From contig JAGVVL010000017.1 of the NCBI GenBank assembly GCA_018287875.1, positions 2,480,001 through 2,544,000 of the forward strand: 64,000 nucleotides of DNA, in the 5' to 3' direction. This document shows positions 21,974-34,766 of this stretch, in pieces; position 1 is the first letter of the stretch; each line of letters opens with the position of its first letter. The position numbers and the translations under genes were made by a program. The stretch is from Nigrospora sphaerica (Eukaryota; Ascomycota; Sordariomycetes; Amphisphaeriales; Apiosporaceae). The notes beneath the pieces were generated by a model. The model had not been told where the DNA came from, searched no databases, and was given only the letters and a program-made list of their open reading frames with translations.

Positions 21974-24774
21974 TGGCCACAAGTCAGCGAGACCGTCGGC
22001 GGAGCCGAGTCCCCCGTTCCCGGCAGACCAAGGCCCAAGTCGGCTCCAGCCGTCCGCGAGCGTGTGTACGAGGCCGCCGATACTACCGCATGGACGATCT
22101 ATTGAAGCCGTCCTCCTGTCTCCCTTGGGTGGCTGTGGGTATGCGAGTCAGTCATCATGGGCCCTCCACCAACCACTCTGTTGGACAGCCATGCGGAGAT
22201 GAGGGTGCTGTAAGGCACTGGAAGTGATGAGGGAGTTTGCTCCTCCTTCGGCAGCCAGGGTCGGCTGGGTCCGATGCTCGAGCAGTGAGGGTGAACACGA
22301 GAGTCGGCCAGTCAATACGGCCGTGATGGTCATCATTGTGCGCTCCTCCCCATCGGCAGCCTCCTGGTCCTTACGCCACTGCAGTGGTCAACCATGGTTG
22401 TGCATACTTTGGGAATTCGCCAGGGATCCGGTTTGACAGCCCCGTCGTGGGCATCCACTAGGTCCACGGCCCCAGTGATGTGACAACGGCTCACGGATCA
22501 TGGACCCTGGGCTTCTCTGGATCGTCTCAGCGACCCCCTGCCATGATCCCTGCAGGGCCTTAAAACTCGGCATTATACCCCAGGGATAATGGCCTACCCC
22601 AGCGTGATCCATCGGAGATAAAATAAGAAAAGGGTAAAGCGTCAAGTTGGCAGATCGTTTTGACGACAACAGCCCGCTTCACGCCTCCCCAGCACCAATC
22701 TCTTCGCTGGCCTCGAGCCCGGGACGAGGACGGAGATGAGGCCAGCCATGGCCTGCGAAGCACGGAGGAGAAGCCGATAGCCAATGATCTGCACCAGATC
22801 CGCGAGCTTTTAGCCGTCATGCACTTTTGACACCCGTAAGACCGGGGGGCTGCCATGGAGCGAGAAGACATGGTGCTCCGCGGCAACGAAAGCCACCAGC
22901 CCCCCAGTTTCCCGGACACCGTCTCGCTGCCTCCCCGACTTGCTGCGATCCGCTTTCTAGGCGGCGGTGGTCGAGCACGGCCCCCTGGACACGCCAGGGG
23001 GCAGGTGATCCCCCACAGCTGCAGTATGAAAACCAGGATCAAAAGAACAGACGACGGGATCTTCCTGGCACAACCACCCAGGGTACCAGTACCTGCGCCG
23101 TGCTTGTGGAGGAACTGTTCATCCCAAGGAGACCCGAACCAGAGCCTAGACAACCACGGAACACCACTTGACGTCGGCTGGCTATCAAAGGAACTCGACC
23201 ATGCTGAGACTGGTACTTACGAGTACGCATCATGGCCGCCGCGGCCTACCGTTGCACCCTAAGCAGGGGGTTTCCAACCAACGTGATTCGCCCGGAACAT
23301 GGTGTTGCCCAGGCCTGCGTACAGCACAGGCCAATGACGCCTCGTCGCAACAAACCGCCTACCGACCACATCGTTCTACAGTGGGTTGGCTCAAGCTGGA
23401 CACACCCATTCATTGTTCAAGCGAACTAAGGAATGTTCCATCGCTGACGGGGAACTGCGCCACGGCCTTGCCGGTAGAGCCGCGGCAGTGCTCCCAAAAT
23501 AGTCGCCACATATGCCGGACCCAGGGTCTCGAATGCCGCTGGCCAGTACTTTCTGGATCGCCCAAGTCGCTAGCAGACCATTCTGACCATCGGACGAAGG
23601 CTCAAGTGGCGATGGTGATAGACTTACCCTGGTCTTCTTGTACACCGTATTGCGACATACCAGTTCGCACACCCTGGGTGCTTGACAGCGGATCGACGCC
23701 CCCGTTAGGCCCAGCACCCGTGGCTGCAGAAGCCATCATTTGAGAGGGCCCGGACCTCTGTCCCTTCGAGGCGCTGCCTGTACCGTGGGCGGGGATCGGG
23801 CCAGGCAACCCCCCCTCTTGGAGCAAATGTGATAAACAGAAGCCGGTCGGTCTGACTTGAAAGTGCGCTGCTCCGGACAGGGCGGCCAAACACGGGCCCG
23901 CGCCGTTGGCGTTTCGTAGAAATCCCTAGTCGTGTTGCGCCTGGATCCTCTCTGTCCTTGAAATGACCGGGGCACTGTGGATTCAACGGCATGAATGATC
24001 GCTGCTCCCTGGGCCCATCCTGCTGATCTTCGTTCTATCATTCGCCTCGTAAGGGGGAGAGTTATTGGCCGATGTTGATGTGTGGGTCGGATGTGAAGTT
24101 GGGGCAGCATGGGCAGCGGTTCCACAGGACCAACATCGGACGACAGCAAGAGATGTACAGTTCCGTACATGCCTCCTGCGTTGCTAGTCCTTGGCTGGCG
24201 TGTTTCCCCTTCGTGTCACCAGCTACATGGGCCAGGTACCCGGGCAACAACCAGTGTTTGGCAGCGGGCTTCTCTCGAATCCCGGTTCCTTTCTCCAGCA
24301 GGAGTTGGTACCCATATCATGGAAGGCCTTGCTAGTGTGGACACCCTGGGCGTGGATGGATAAAGAGCAGTATTGTCCTTCGAGATCGCACCGATCCCTG
24401 TCATGTAGGCCACGGAGACCCGTTCCCACGCGCTACCTCTCCGCTTGGGATGGGGTGTGGCCAGAGTGGGCGTGGGATCAGACACCACGCGTATGCATGG
24501 GAGTGCCACCAGGAAATGTGAAAACCAAAGCTTGAGGAGCTGTCAGTTCCCAAAAAGGATAGTCACCGCCCCGGCCAGACTGCAAAAGGCCCTACGTGGA
24601 GGAGGGGGTCCGTTTGAGTTCGCCCTTCGGGTCACTGAGACACTTTGGATGTGTAGTAGTGGGTAGCTCGAGGCTGATAGGTGTTGTCCGCTGAACCTCA
24701 GTGGCTGTTTTCATGGGTACCGCTACAAGAGAGTTCAGTCCACGAAGTCCCGGCGTCTTCGGCCCCTTGCTCTT

Positions 24775-24787
24775 GGGGGGGGGGGGG
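24775..24787 (+). repeat. Poly-G tract (13 bases)
   Basis: Uninterrupted run of 13 G after CTCTT. Confidence 0.9.
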
Positions 24788-25940
24788 TTCACCCAATGTA
24801 GTAGTCGATCCCGATGACCACGCGTAATTCACTCGATAGTAGCTTCCCAGCGGAGGGCTCGCTTGTGGATCACCACTGGGGACGGCCACTTTTTGCGAAT
24901 GATGATGATACTGCATGGGCGAATCAGTTGGTGTAGCAGCACATGAGGACTGCAAACAGTAGATCACCTATGACCCGATGCTGCGCCACTCTGCTGCCCA
25001 AGGAGATTCGCTGATTTTGTTCGCGGGTGTGTGACCATTGTGGGAAAGGGGTTTGTGTGGGTGATGAGCCGAGATACGTAAATCTCGCTTCTCCAATTCC
25101 TATGCCAGAATAGGGCAAGAATTGGTTCATTCTGGTGCCTGGAGGCATCGTGCGTTCTGCGTTTGTTCTATGTTGCCTTCTTGGGTGTCTGGGCCTCCAC
25201 TACGCTAGAGGCATGGAGGCGTGAGCCTTCTGCTTGGTAAGGATGGAGAAGGAAAGGGGGGGAGAGCGTGCCAACCGCAAAATTCCAGACTCGCTACCAA
25301 AGCGTGTGGCAGTGAGGTACTTTCCAAGGGCGCCAGATCCGGGAACCCCCCCTCCCCCAACGTGTTCGTCAAGCCGTTCCCCGGAACCTATCCGATCTGA
25401 CGCTCCCACAGCCCAGCGCCTTGGCTTCAGTGTCTGCGGGTGCCATGGTGACGGCAACGGCAGACAAAGGGATCAATGGCAGCCCAGGGACGAGTAAAAG
25501 AATGGGTATTCATGTCCCCGCCATCAATATGTGACTGTTGTAAGATAGGTGCTAAGCCGGGATCCAGGACCATCTTGCGGGGCCGAAACCTGGACGGGAC
25601 TCGGCATCCCAGTACTTAACGAAAGAGCGCGAATGCCGTTCGATAAGCGACAAAGCGGGTAGATTTTCCAGCTGAATTCGCAGACGCATTGATAATATGG
25701 TGACATCCGGGTCACGTCGTGCTATGTTTACCACACATCGTGGCCAAGTGTTCCTGTGTGTGGTGTATGTGGGAGAGCATCGCATAGCAGTGCGTGGAAA
25801 GAAGCAGCGGGATTTTTGGTCCTTCCAGGGGTACCTTCTGATTCTAGCTCTCCGCACACAATCAGGCAGGTACTGGAGGTGAAGTAAGTACCTAGGTACT
25901 TTAGGTACCTGACGGCTTTGGGGCGCCTGCCCCGAAAATA

Positions 25941-25992
25941 TCGACGTTGCAACGGCGAACCGAGCATCGACATTGCAGCGGCGAACCGAGCT
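25941..25992 (+). repeat. 26-base tandem duplication
   Basis: Two adjacent 26-base units, each starting TCGAC and ending GGCGAACCGAGC plus one base. They differ at three positions, two of them internal G/A transitions. Confidence 0.85.
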
Positions 25993-27144
25993 TGGACGGC
26001 AATGGGGCCGTAAGGAGAAACAAGGGGCGGCTGTAATGCGGGCAACGTTACCGATCACCCCGGGGGATCGGCCTCGTCTCGATAAACGTTTGGGAAGCAC
26101 CAGGAGCCGACCTCTCATACGGACGGATGTCTATGGGGCCGAAGTATCGACCCATTATGAGGCCCAGCGGGGCGCAGGCGTATCGAAAAAGCCATCCAGC
26201 CATACAAGTAGGGGAAAATAGGACACGGGGGTAGATCAGCGAACAGCCTGCCGAGAACATTATCAAAGATAAATTCTTTTCTTTGGTCAAGGTACTTTGT
26301 CAGTCAGTTGCTTATAAAAATTACTCGATAACTCAGAAGGGTACGGATGCTGCAACAAATACATTTTGGGCGAAACACCTCGTACTTAGGAAAGCTGCCA
26401 ACAAGTTACCAGGGATAGGGACTTGTACGCCAAGCAGGAGTTGTCAAAAACTTCAAATATGATATATCACAAAAAAGAATAAGTTCCTTCACGAGTAGCG
26501 GACTAAAGTACGTCGTTTGCAGTGATGCAGAGTGTCTATTTCTTCTTTTAAAAATACGACAGTAAGTCTATCAAATAAGCAGTCTACTGCTCGCTCCTCG
26601 GCCCCGTCTGGAACAGGTCCTGAACCTAGCTCGCAGGCCCGGCAGCTGCAGGACCCGAATCGGTCGCAGAGTAATATTAGTGCCGGATGCGGGTAGACAA
26701 AGAAAACAGTTTCCGCATTGCGAAAGGGGGGGATGGGGACAGGTCCGATTTAAATCAAGGACGTGCGCCCCGGGGTATCATGACCAAGACAGTTTTACTA
26801 CCGGCCAAGGAAAAGACTGAAGCAACCGCCGACGCCGTCCTGCCTCCCGTTTTATGATGATGCCTCTACCCATGCAAGATGCGTGTGACTTCGTATGTGA
26901 GTGTGGTCTCCACACCAAGAACCCCCTCCCATTGTCGAGGGCGCACAGGAGAACACCAGGTCCCCCGTGAGTGGAGATGATGCTCGAGATGGATTAGAAA
27001 AGCGTAAGGAAAACCATGTGGCGAGAAGAAAAAGAAGTGAGAGCCACCGGCCGCAGGAAGCCAGTCGCCCAAGATCGGTCCCTGAGGTCATGGCCAGTTC
27101 TCGCTGTGTACGGACACTGGAGGCCCGAACGAACCATGCCGCTC

Positions 27145-28957
27145 CTAGTGGTGGCTGTCGAATTTGTGGCCTTGTGGAGAGGCGATCAGGCTGTGAAACT
27201 GGCCCGGCGCGTCTTCTGGCTGCGTGTGGGGCGTCCGTATATTGGTGTGCATCGCCAGGGGGTGCTCAAAACCTTGCGAATGCGCCATCGTGTAGGTGTG
27301 ATGCGCCGGGTACTGCGAATGCGAGTGCTCGCCCGAGTATGAGGTGGGTGCAGTCGTATAAGACGCAGCGTTGTTCTCCGGGGACCCGGTGCTGGACGGA
27401 GTACCCGCACTGTTGTAATGGTGACGCGGCGAGGCGCTCGCGTTCTGAGGGCTCGACGATGGCACCGACTGGATGGGTGCCATGGTGTGTGGCGGCGCCA
27501 TCTGGCTGGCGCTAGTCTGTTCGGAGTTGGGGTAGGGAAACGTCGGGAAGCCTTGAGGGGGGCTGAAGCTGAAGTTCGCAGACGGAGGCCCTTGGCTTGA
27601 GCTCGGAGACGACAGGTAAGACGCAGGCCGTGTGGGCGTCGTCCCGTAGGCCGAGTAGGGCATTCCCATACGCGGCTGGTGCATCGAGACGCCGTGGGAC
27701 ATGCTGACCCCTGGGAGGGGGGAGGGCGGACTGGTGGTGAAAGGAGACGTTTGCGACAGTGTCGGATGCATCGAGTAGCCCGATGTCATAGAGCCCATCG
27801 AGAAAGAAGGGCTGGGTGTCTGCGCATCGGAAGCCACCGAAAAGCCGGACGACGGGTTCCTGATTCTCTTGCTGGAGGGGGCCGACGTGTAGTAGTCAGG
27901 GGGCTGGTCCGGGTCCTCGGCGCCCGGCCGGCACATGCGGTGCGAAGCCTCGACGTTCCGTTTCTTCACAGCCAGCTGGCGCGAGTCCTTGCGCAACCGC
28001 AGCCGCACGCCCTGGTCGCTGAAAGATCGCGTCAAGAAGGTCGACTCGGCCATGCCAGGGTACGTCTTAGAGCCATGCACGACGAACGGGTCGCAGTAGG
28101 TGTGGCAGATGTGGTACCAGTTCTGCCCACCCGTCTCCTTGTCGTCCTCGAGATTCAGCAGGTTGAAGCGGATGCGGTACCTGCCCTCCTTTTTCACGAT
28201 GAGGTCGGAGAAGACGAAGAAACCGCTGTCGGCGTTGTTCGTGTCCTTCAAGCGGTGTAGCGAGGACACCGTCGTTCCCGACATCAGGGCTCCAATGGCT
28301 TTGTTCTCCTCCTCCATGGGTGGGGATCCAATCTCCGACTCGGGGACGAGGAAGGCGATAACCATAAGATAGGGGCCTGCGAGATGCGTCAGTGATATGT
28401 CCGTTCGAGCCCAGCCAGCGGGGGTCCAACTCACTCTGAAGGAACATCTTATTGGGGTCTTGGCCCTCGTCTACCTTGAGCTCGATGATGGCCGGAGGAT
28501 CAAGTGGCTTCTTATCTGGGCCAAGTTAGCACCTCATATACGCCTTCATCGTGGACGCCAGCTCCGTGAAGCCTTACCCTTCTCTTTGCCCACGGCCGCG
28601 CGGCCGTGCTCGGGGTGTTGCTTTACTACCAGCTGGTAGCCACGGTATGGATCTGATCTGCAGCAGGAGAGCGTTTTGTCAGTCGTGCTTTTCCGTGGAA
28701 AACAGGGGGGTGGCTTGAACCTACTGGGAAGCGGAAACCTGGCTGGTGTTCTGCATCGGCGCCGACATCTGTCCGTGCATGTTCCCCTGAAGAGGGTGCA
28801 TCTGCGACTGCATCTGACTATGCAACGGCGCGCCCATGCCCATTGCGGGAGACATCTGCCCTTGGAGGGTATATGACGACATGGTGTGACTGGATTGCGG
28901 CGGCGCTTGGTATATGGGGGATTGCGACGGCCAATGAGGCGGCGTGAAGTTATCCAT
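27145..28957 (-). CDS. velC: Velvet-domain developmental regulator, probably VelC
   Basis: Four exons: 28957-28725, 28657-28578, 28515-28435 and 28376-27145, with introns of 67, 62 and 58 bases. The product is 541 residues. The N-terminus (1-78) is Met/Gln/Pro-rich. The velvet domain spans about 80-265: YQLVVKQHPEHGRAA, then LDPPAIIELKVDEGQDP, then MFLQSPYLMVIAFLVP, ending GMAESTFLTRSFSDQGVRLR and LRKDSR. The domain is split by all three introns. The rest is a long disordered Ser/Pro/Gln/His-rich tail. Velvet proteins are nuclear DNA-binding factors with an NF-kB-like fold that form dimers and control sporulation, sexual development and secondary metabolism. The intact PYLMVIAFLVPE core and the MAESTFLTRSFSDQG block fit VelC better than VosA, VelB or VeA; this assignment is from memory of the family and less sure than the domain. 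Confidence 0.9.
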
Positions 28958-30130
28958 CTCGAGTTGTCGGGCGGAATGCGAGATGCTAAGTCTCAGGCTT
29001 CTGGAGTAGAACCTCCGGTGTATTTAGGAGCAGACGGGGGCACCAGGTAGCCCCGATTCAACCAGTCCGATGCTATCGGGAGGCCGTGTAGCGGGTGAAG
29101 TAGGGAGACGCGGTGATGCTTCCGGGATGTGGGGAAGGGGATATGTTGGCGGGTGGGCAGGCAGGTTCGCTGGTGAAAAGTATTCAACCAGAGTTTCCTA
29201 CGCTCGAGGAAGTCAGGCCGAGCCTGTGCAGAACGATGTCTCGTCCCGAAATTCTCTCTTTCGCCCGTACTTGGTGAAGTTCCCCTGCTCAAGTGAGGCG
29301 CGTGGGCGTGGGCGTGGGCGAGGGAGCCGTGGGATGAGTGCACACTGGAGCTGCCGGTGTTTTCTGTTCCCAACAAGTGTGGGCGTTGTTGAAAGCGCAA
29401 GGCCTGATCGCTATGTCGGATGCGCTGTCACTGGACACAGAACCACGTATTGGTCTCTTCTGGGGTTCGGCGCAAGATGAGGGTGGTAAGTGGCCACAGG
29501 CCCGAGGTTCTTCCCTGCTTAGAAGAACCAGTGACTGCGTACCCAAAGGAGCATGCCAGAGGAGGCCCCGGGTGTATCGCGTGGTTTTGATGAAAGGCTG
29601 ATGCTCGGAAGACTATCCGTCCGGCCTGGCAGTCCGGCGTGGAAAGCAAGAGTGGTGATGGTGAAGGTGGCAGTGGTGGTGATGGTGCAAGGGCGAGCGA
29701 GAAGGTGGGCGGACCGAGATAGTTAAGTGCCGGGTTCCAGTGGCATTAAGTGAAGTAGAAAGAATGAGGTTCGTTGCAGAACGGCCGGTACTTGAAGTGA
29801 AGAAAACCAACAGGCACGAGGCCAAGTAAGTAGTGGTAGATGGATGACGAAGGGATTGAGTTGAGAGCCGGCAGGGGACCTCGACCAGAGGTGGAGCAGT
29901 GAGCAACAGTAGTCGAACGGAATGCGACAATCGTGGGTCCCGAGGGGACGTAGGCCGTACACAGAGAGATGCCGCCGGTACGTGCTATGGGTATGCAGCA
30001 ATGTACAGTACGGTATCGGCCCAGGCACTTGAACCTCGTGGTGTGGGTGCTGGCCGAGGGCGTGGTCGTAGCACCAATCTGCCGCGTGGGGAGCTCTCCG
30101 GCTTGTAACGCTTCTAGTAGCTAGACTGTA
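28958..30130. promoter_or_regulatory. Putative 5' leader and promoter of velC
   Basis: Directly upstream of the minus-strand velC start. A minus-strand frame at 29400-28993 could act as an upstream ORF if the leader is long, which is usual for velvet genes, but no family motif supports it as a protein. CA/GT-rich patches occur near 29650-29700. The boundaries are arbitrary. Confidence 0.3.
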
Positions 30131-31002
30131 CGGAGCTGTCAGTGGAAGGAGCCCATGAGGTGCCCCGGGGCCAGTACGGGGCCCCCGGTAGCGACTCAGT
30201 CGCCCAATGACTATACTGGGTCTTCTCGGAGAGCAAGAGTGGGGTCTTACCTTGGGTTGAGATTGTACAGATGTGACAGGGGGGGGGGTTGGACTCGGAA
30301 GCTCCTCTGGGGACCGACGATTATGATGGGCCCGCTGGACGAGCCTGGGATCGAGTCTTCAAGTGATACCCAGTGGGACCAGCGCCTATCCTTGCGGGCA
30401 ATCGTAGAGGGCCTGGTTAAGCTCGTCGCATGCAAGGCGGCGGTGGAGGCCCGTGTTATGAGGGCAATTTGGGGAGACACAGAGGGGTGGCTTTCGACCG
30501 GCCTGGCTTAGGTATCAGGGTAACTGGGTATCAGGGTATGTGGGAGAGATGGAGAGCCTTCGCGTGTCTCAACCGGGGACCGCGCTCGAGCTTTCCCGGA
30601 GCCTCAACTCTGGACGGTGCGGAGATGGTCGAGTCCTGTCCCGGCTTCGCCACAGGGGGGATGATGGGACGTAATCACGCGATGAAAAGGCGACGAGGAC
30701 GGTGGGGAGCGACTGAGGAGAAAGGACCTGAAAGGTTGCCCGAGAGACACACGCGAACCGATACGTGTGTATCCCCTAGAGCGGCACGGCAGGTAGTCAC
30801 TCACCCAGGGCTCTATCCGGAGATCAGAAGGGGAGGGGCATGACTCTGTCGGTTTCCTGATAGGGTTGGACGTTAAGTGTCAAATGTCGACCCAGGTTTG
30901 GGCAGTGTGAGATCTTGAGGACGCGGGAGTGTGGGTATGCACGTTGGGAAAGGGAGCAAGGCCAACGTCCCCGGCGGAGCATCCAGCATGTGAGGCGTAG
31001 GC

Positions 31003-31025
31003 CCAGGCAGGCAGGCAGGCAGGCC
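31003..31025 (+). repeat. Short CAGG tandem repeat
   Basis: About five tandem units, CAGGCAGGCAGGCAGGCAGG. Confidence 0.8.
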
Positions 31026-33259
31026 AGAGATGACGGGCCTGGCCACGAGCAGAGAGAGGCAGAGCACAGCCGCGGCGACGGGCACTGGGGTGATCTGCGA
31101 CGGCGATACAGGGCGAGAAGGGGGTACGTAAGAGGCCAGGTAGCAGCGACTTGCTCTCCCGGGCCCCCGTATGAAAGCAGGCCACTATGAGGCGCGAGGA
31201 TACCAATGCAATACCAGGAATAATCATGCCAATTCTACGGAGTCAGATGTGACGACAATGGGACTGGGTGCGTGAGGATCTACTTGCAGCCGGGGCAGTT
31301 TCCATCGTCCCCGTACCGCTTCCAGCTTCTGAGGTGCCGGTACTTGAAGCGTCTCATGGGCCGGCGGCGAGGATCCCTGTATGGGTGAAGCAACCATCGT
31401 CTGGCCGGCCACAACTCTCTGCTCACTGTATACAACGAGCCCTGGAGGGGACGGTCCACCCAGCCCGAAGAGTACCGGTACCCTGAAGGCCGTGCAGAGT
31501 ACGCGGCGAACGGGCGCACTCCAGGACAATATTGCCGGGATGGGTCCTGGGCCAGCAAGGAAAACGGACAGGGAGCCCTGCTTCCCCTTGATGCGAGTGC
31601 ATGGGCCAAGGGAAATCAACAGGGCAGGCCTCGGCAGCCTGGGCTCATTTGTCCGTGCGGTTCGATGGTATGGATGGGAATGGATGGGAATGGATAGGGT
31701 GCCACGGTGGGATGGAAAAAAAAAAGAGAAGTACCTAGCATCCGTGCATCCACTGGTATAGACGGGACGGGGACAAGGTAGCCATTGCTGCCATGCCGCG
31801 ACACGCCACGACCTTGACTGGGGGATTTGCCAGATGGACGGATGCCAGTTAGCCTTGTCCTTCTTTTCCCATCCCCCCTCCCCCGGGTCTTGGGGCAGCT
31901 TCGAGATGGGAAAAGGATGACCTCGGTCGACACGACACGTCTGGTCGACGGCGCGGCATGACGGGACGGGAGTGTGCGAGCACGTCCAGGATGCGTTGCT
32001 CTCCGGATGGGCTTCGCGTGCGTTAGGGTAGCCCGACGCCAAAGCCGCGCTGGAGACACAACGGTCAGCTATGGACACTAGCGGCAGGCTAACGAGTGAG
32101 ACGACCCGGGATTTGGGGGCGCGAGAAGGCTCGCCGGACGGTGGGCTGGGCTTCACGATGGAGATGTGCGGATGTAGGGAGGTACGGATGTACAGATATG
32201 GGTGGTGGGTAAGTAGGTACCGACCGTTCCCCTTCGTCTGTACCGGCATGGGAGCGAAAAGGTGTGCGTGCCATACGTGCGTACCGACCTCCCTGCCCGG
32301 GCAGTTTCTCTTTCACTCACTCACCGAGCTCACACTCTCCCTCCCTCCCTCCCCTCTCTCCCTTTCCCCCTCCCCGCTTCTACCGCCCCATCGTGGGCGG
32401 CTTTTCTTTCTTTCCAATCCCAATATTCGCTGAACAGCGGGGGAGGTGGCCGCGGTGACAGCACGACCCACCACGCCTACGAGCCCGCCCGTCTGCTCTC
32501 GCTCGGCGGCGGGCACTGGGAAAGCCGGGGCTGCGCAGTCATGAGTTCGCATCAGGAGGGCCGATACTACCTAGCAATTAATTATAGCGGCCATTGTGCG
32601 AAGATACGACACGTCAGTTGGTGGGGAGAGCTGGAAGCGAAGCCCATACTTTCTGGGTTGCGCACCCGCGAGATTGACACGCCCGCCTGCTGACATTGGA
32701 CCTTGGCCAGCCGGGCCAGTTCGACTGCCGTCGCCAGCGAGCGGGTGTACGGTTAATCTCCATATCCCGGTTTGGCTGCCGACGGTGACCGGGGGGTGGT
32801 AGGCCACGGTGATCCAAATCCACCACGTCGTCGTCTGCGCGCCGACCATCGCGCCAGCAGCACCTATAGCAGGTTTCGCATAGCCCGGCGGCATGCCACT
32901 TGGCACGGGTCCCGGTGCGCGACGCGATACGGTCAACGTCCAACGTGACCTTTGTGCTACTGTCCGTGAGCTGCCTCCGCCGTTGCGCTTGGCCGCGAAT
33001 CCCGGTTGGCGGATGCGTTTCAGAAGCTTCTCCCGCCCTTGTCGAGGATTTGCGCGGGAAAAAAGTCTAAAGAAATCCCCTTGAGGCAAGACTCGTGATA
33101 ATTGGGGGGCTCGTCTGGAGACCTGGGCGGATTCACAGGGCCCCGCTGTCATTTCCACCCACTGGCCGCTTGAGTGGCGGCCACTGGGGGTGCTTGTGTG
33201 GATGGGCGGGCGGAGAAGCTGTCCGACAGGGGGGGAAGGGGAGGGGGGGCCGACAAGGC

Positions 33260-33338
33260 AGGAAAGAGAGGGGGGAGGAGTGAGAGGGAGAGAGTGAGGG
33301 AGAGAGTGAGAGGGACAGGGAGAGAGAGACAGAGGGAC
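33260..33338 (+). repeat. Purine (GAGAGG) tract
   Basis: Nearly uninterrupted G/A sequence made of GAGAGG and GAGAGAGTGAGG units, about 79 bases. Confidence 0.8.
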
Positions 33339-34726
33339 AGTAGGCGATTTGTGGTAGATGGCAGGGGGTGGCAGTGGACGTGGGAGGAATTGGAGGAGGT
33401 ACCTCCAAACAGGGCTCCTGCAGCTCTACTGCTGATCCGCACAGCAGTGCCGTCCCATACTGAGCTGCTAGACCGGGAAACCGGACATGGGACACCGATG
33501 CCTGCATGCAGGGTTGCTTGGGATGGATGCTGGGATCGCGTTGGGATGAGGTGGGATGGGATCATCCACCCCCAATGGGACATGCTGGAGCTTTTCGGCC
33601 TGCATGCCCACGCACCAGTGCTAGCAGCATTGGCAGCAGTTAGATGCCTCCCGCCGCGCGAATCCTCTCCTGCCTACAGATAACTAAGGTTCCTCCTGTG
33701 CTCCGTACTGTTCGCGGGCGGCCGGCGACAGGCTATAACTGGCTGGCCGGCCTCTAGTGTGTTACCCAGTAGTGGAGGACTACCTAGTTGAGCGAGGTGA
33801 GGGTCGCTGCCACCCCCATCAACGGACCCATACATGATGCTGGTCGCACTCGCACGCAGGGATGTCTCGACACTCACACCCGCTTGCACCCTGCAGCAGG
33901 CGGCTTTCTCGGCTGTGGGACGGTTCCTGACCTGGATTTTGACAGGCCGGGGTTTGCATGCTTCTCTCAGTGCTTCCATCTCTCCGTCCAACCATACCCC
34001 CCCCCCCAGCCCATCCCATCCCATCCCATCCCACATGGTGGATGAAAGCTCGCTCCCACCTTTTTTTTTCCTTTTGCTGCATTGTTCGGCCGCCGCCCGC
34101 GTGCGGTGGCCACTTTTGGCCTTGGTAGACCCGGGTGCCCGTTGAACTCAATTCTTTCAACTGCCCGCCCAGCACACCGACGGCGCAGAAAACGATCTCC
34201 CGGCATCCCCCATCGCTACCACGATCCAACTCGGCAGGGACTACAACGCCAGCATCAGTTGGGTAGTACTTGGAAAGCCATAGGTGCCAAGTGTATCGCA
34301 CTTTTTTCTATCTTTCTTTATTTCTTTCTGCCTTCGTATAGAGAAAGCCCTCGTCTCGTGCCGCCGCCCGCAGAGCGTGCGTGCGAGGCAATGGCACCTC
34401 GGGTCGCTGTCGCCGCAATAGGCCGCTCGCTCGCGCCCACTCCGACGGACTTCTGGTGGGTAGCCGAGGTCTCTGCGGCATCGCGGATGGAGTTTTGTGT
34501 GTATCAGCCATACAGGTTACAGCTAGCCAAGCGGGCGGCTACGGGGAACAGGTGGTTCTTACTATCCTATACCCGGTACCGTGGCGTCGCCTGCGTCTAC
34601 CTAAGGTACGCTACGGATGCGTGGTGTATGCATTCCCTTCTCCATTGCAGGCAGTAGTGCACAGTCCCTTGCGTTGGTCTCGCCTCGGCCGAAAACAGTG
34701 ATGCTGCCCCGATGGTCGTCTTGGGG

Positions 34727-34766
34727 CCAGCCAGAGGGCCAGCCAGAGGGCCAGCCAGAGGGCCAG
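34727..34766 (+). repeat. 12-base minisatellite, 3.3 copies
   Basis: Three perfect tandem copies of CCAGCCAGAGGG followed by CCAG. Confidence 0.95.

Larger units (their letters stand above)
18760..26850. other. G/C-rich stretch with no recognisable gene
   Basis: Composition returns to G/C-rich, so many long open frames arise by chance on both strands, for example 19563-18982 (-), 23153-22560 (-) and 23168-23743 (+). They overlap one another, lack family motifs and show no consistent third-position bias. Scattered peptides look protein-like on the minus strand (near 23330-23250 and 24150-24060), perhaps decayed repeats. From 26200 to 26600 the DNA is A/T-richer. The stretch also holds the hexamer repeat, poly-G tracts and the 26-base duplication listed separately. 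Confidence 0.45.

Noticed and set aside
22560..23153. 197-codon minus-strand open frame
   Set aside because: Low-complexity Ser/Arg content and overlap with equally long frames on the other strand.
26901..27515. 204-codon plus-strand frame with a CRICG motif
   Set aside because: Antisense shadow of the velC tail; the Cys motif is fortuitous.
31224..32249. 341-codon minus-strand open frame
   Set aside because: Ser/Pro/Arg-rich, no motif, no ordinary codon bias, and other frames are equally open; most likely chance in G/C-rich DNA.
32571..33158. 195-codon minus-strand open frame
   Set aside because: Has an ATG and a few hydrophobic pieces, but no family features and weak codon bias; not supported as a gene.
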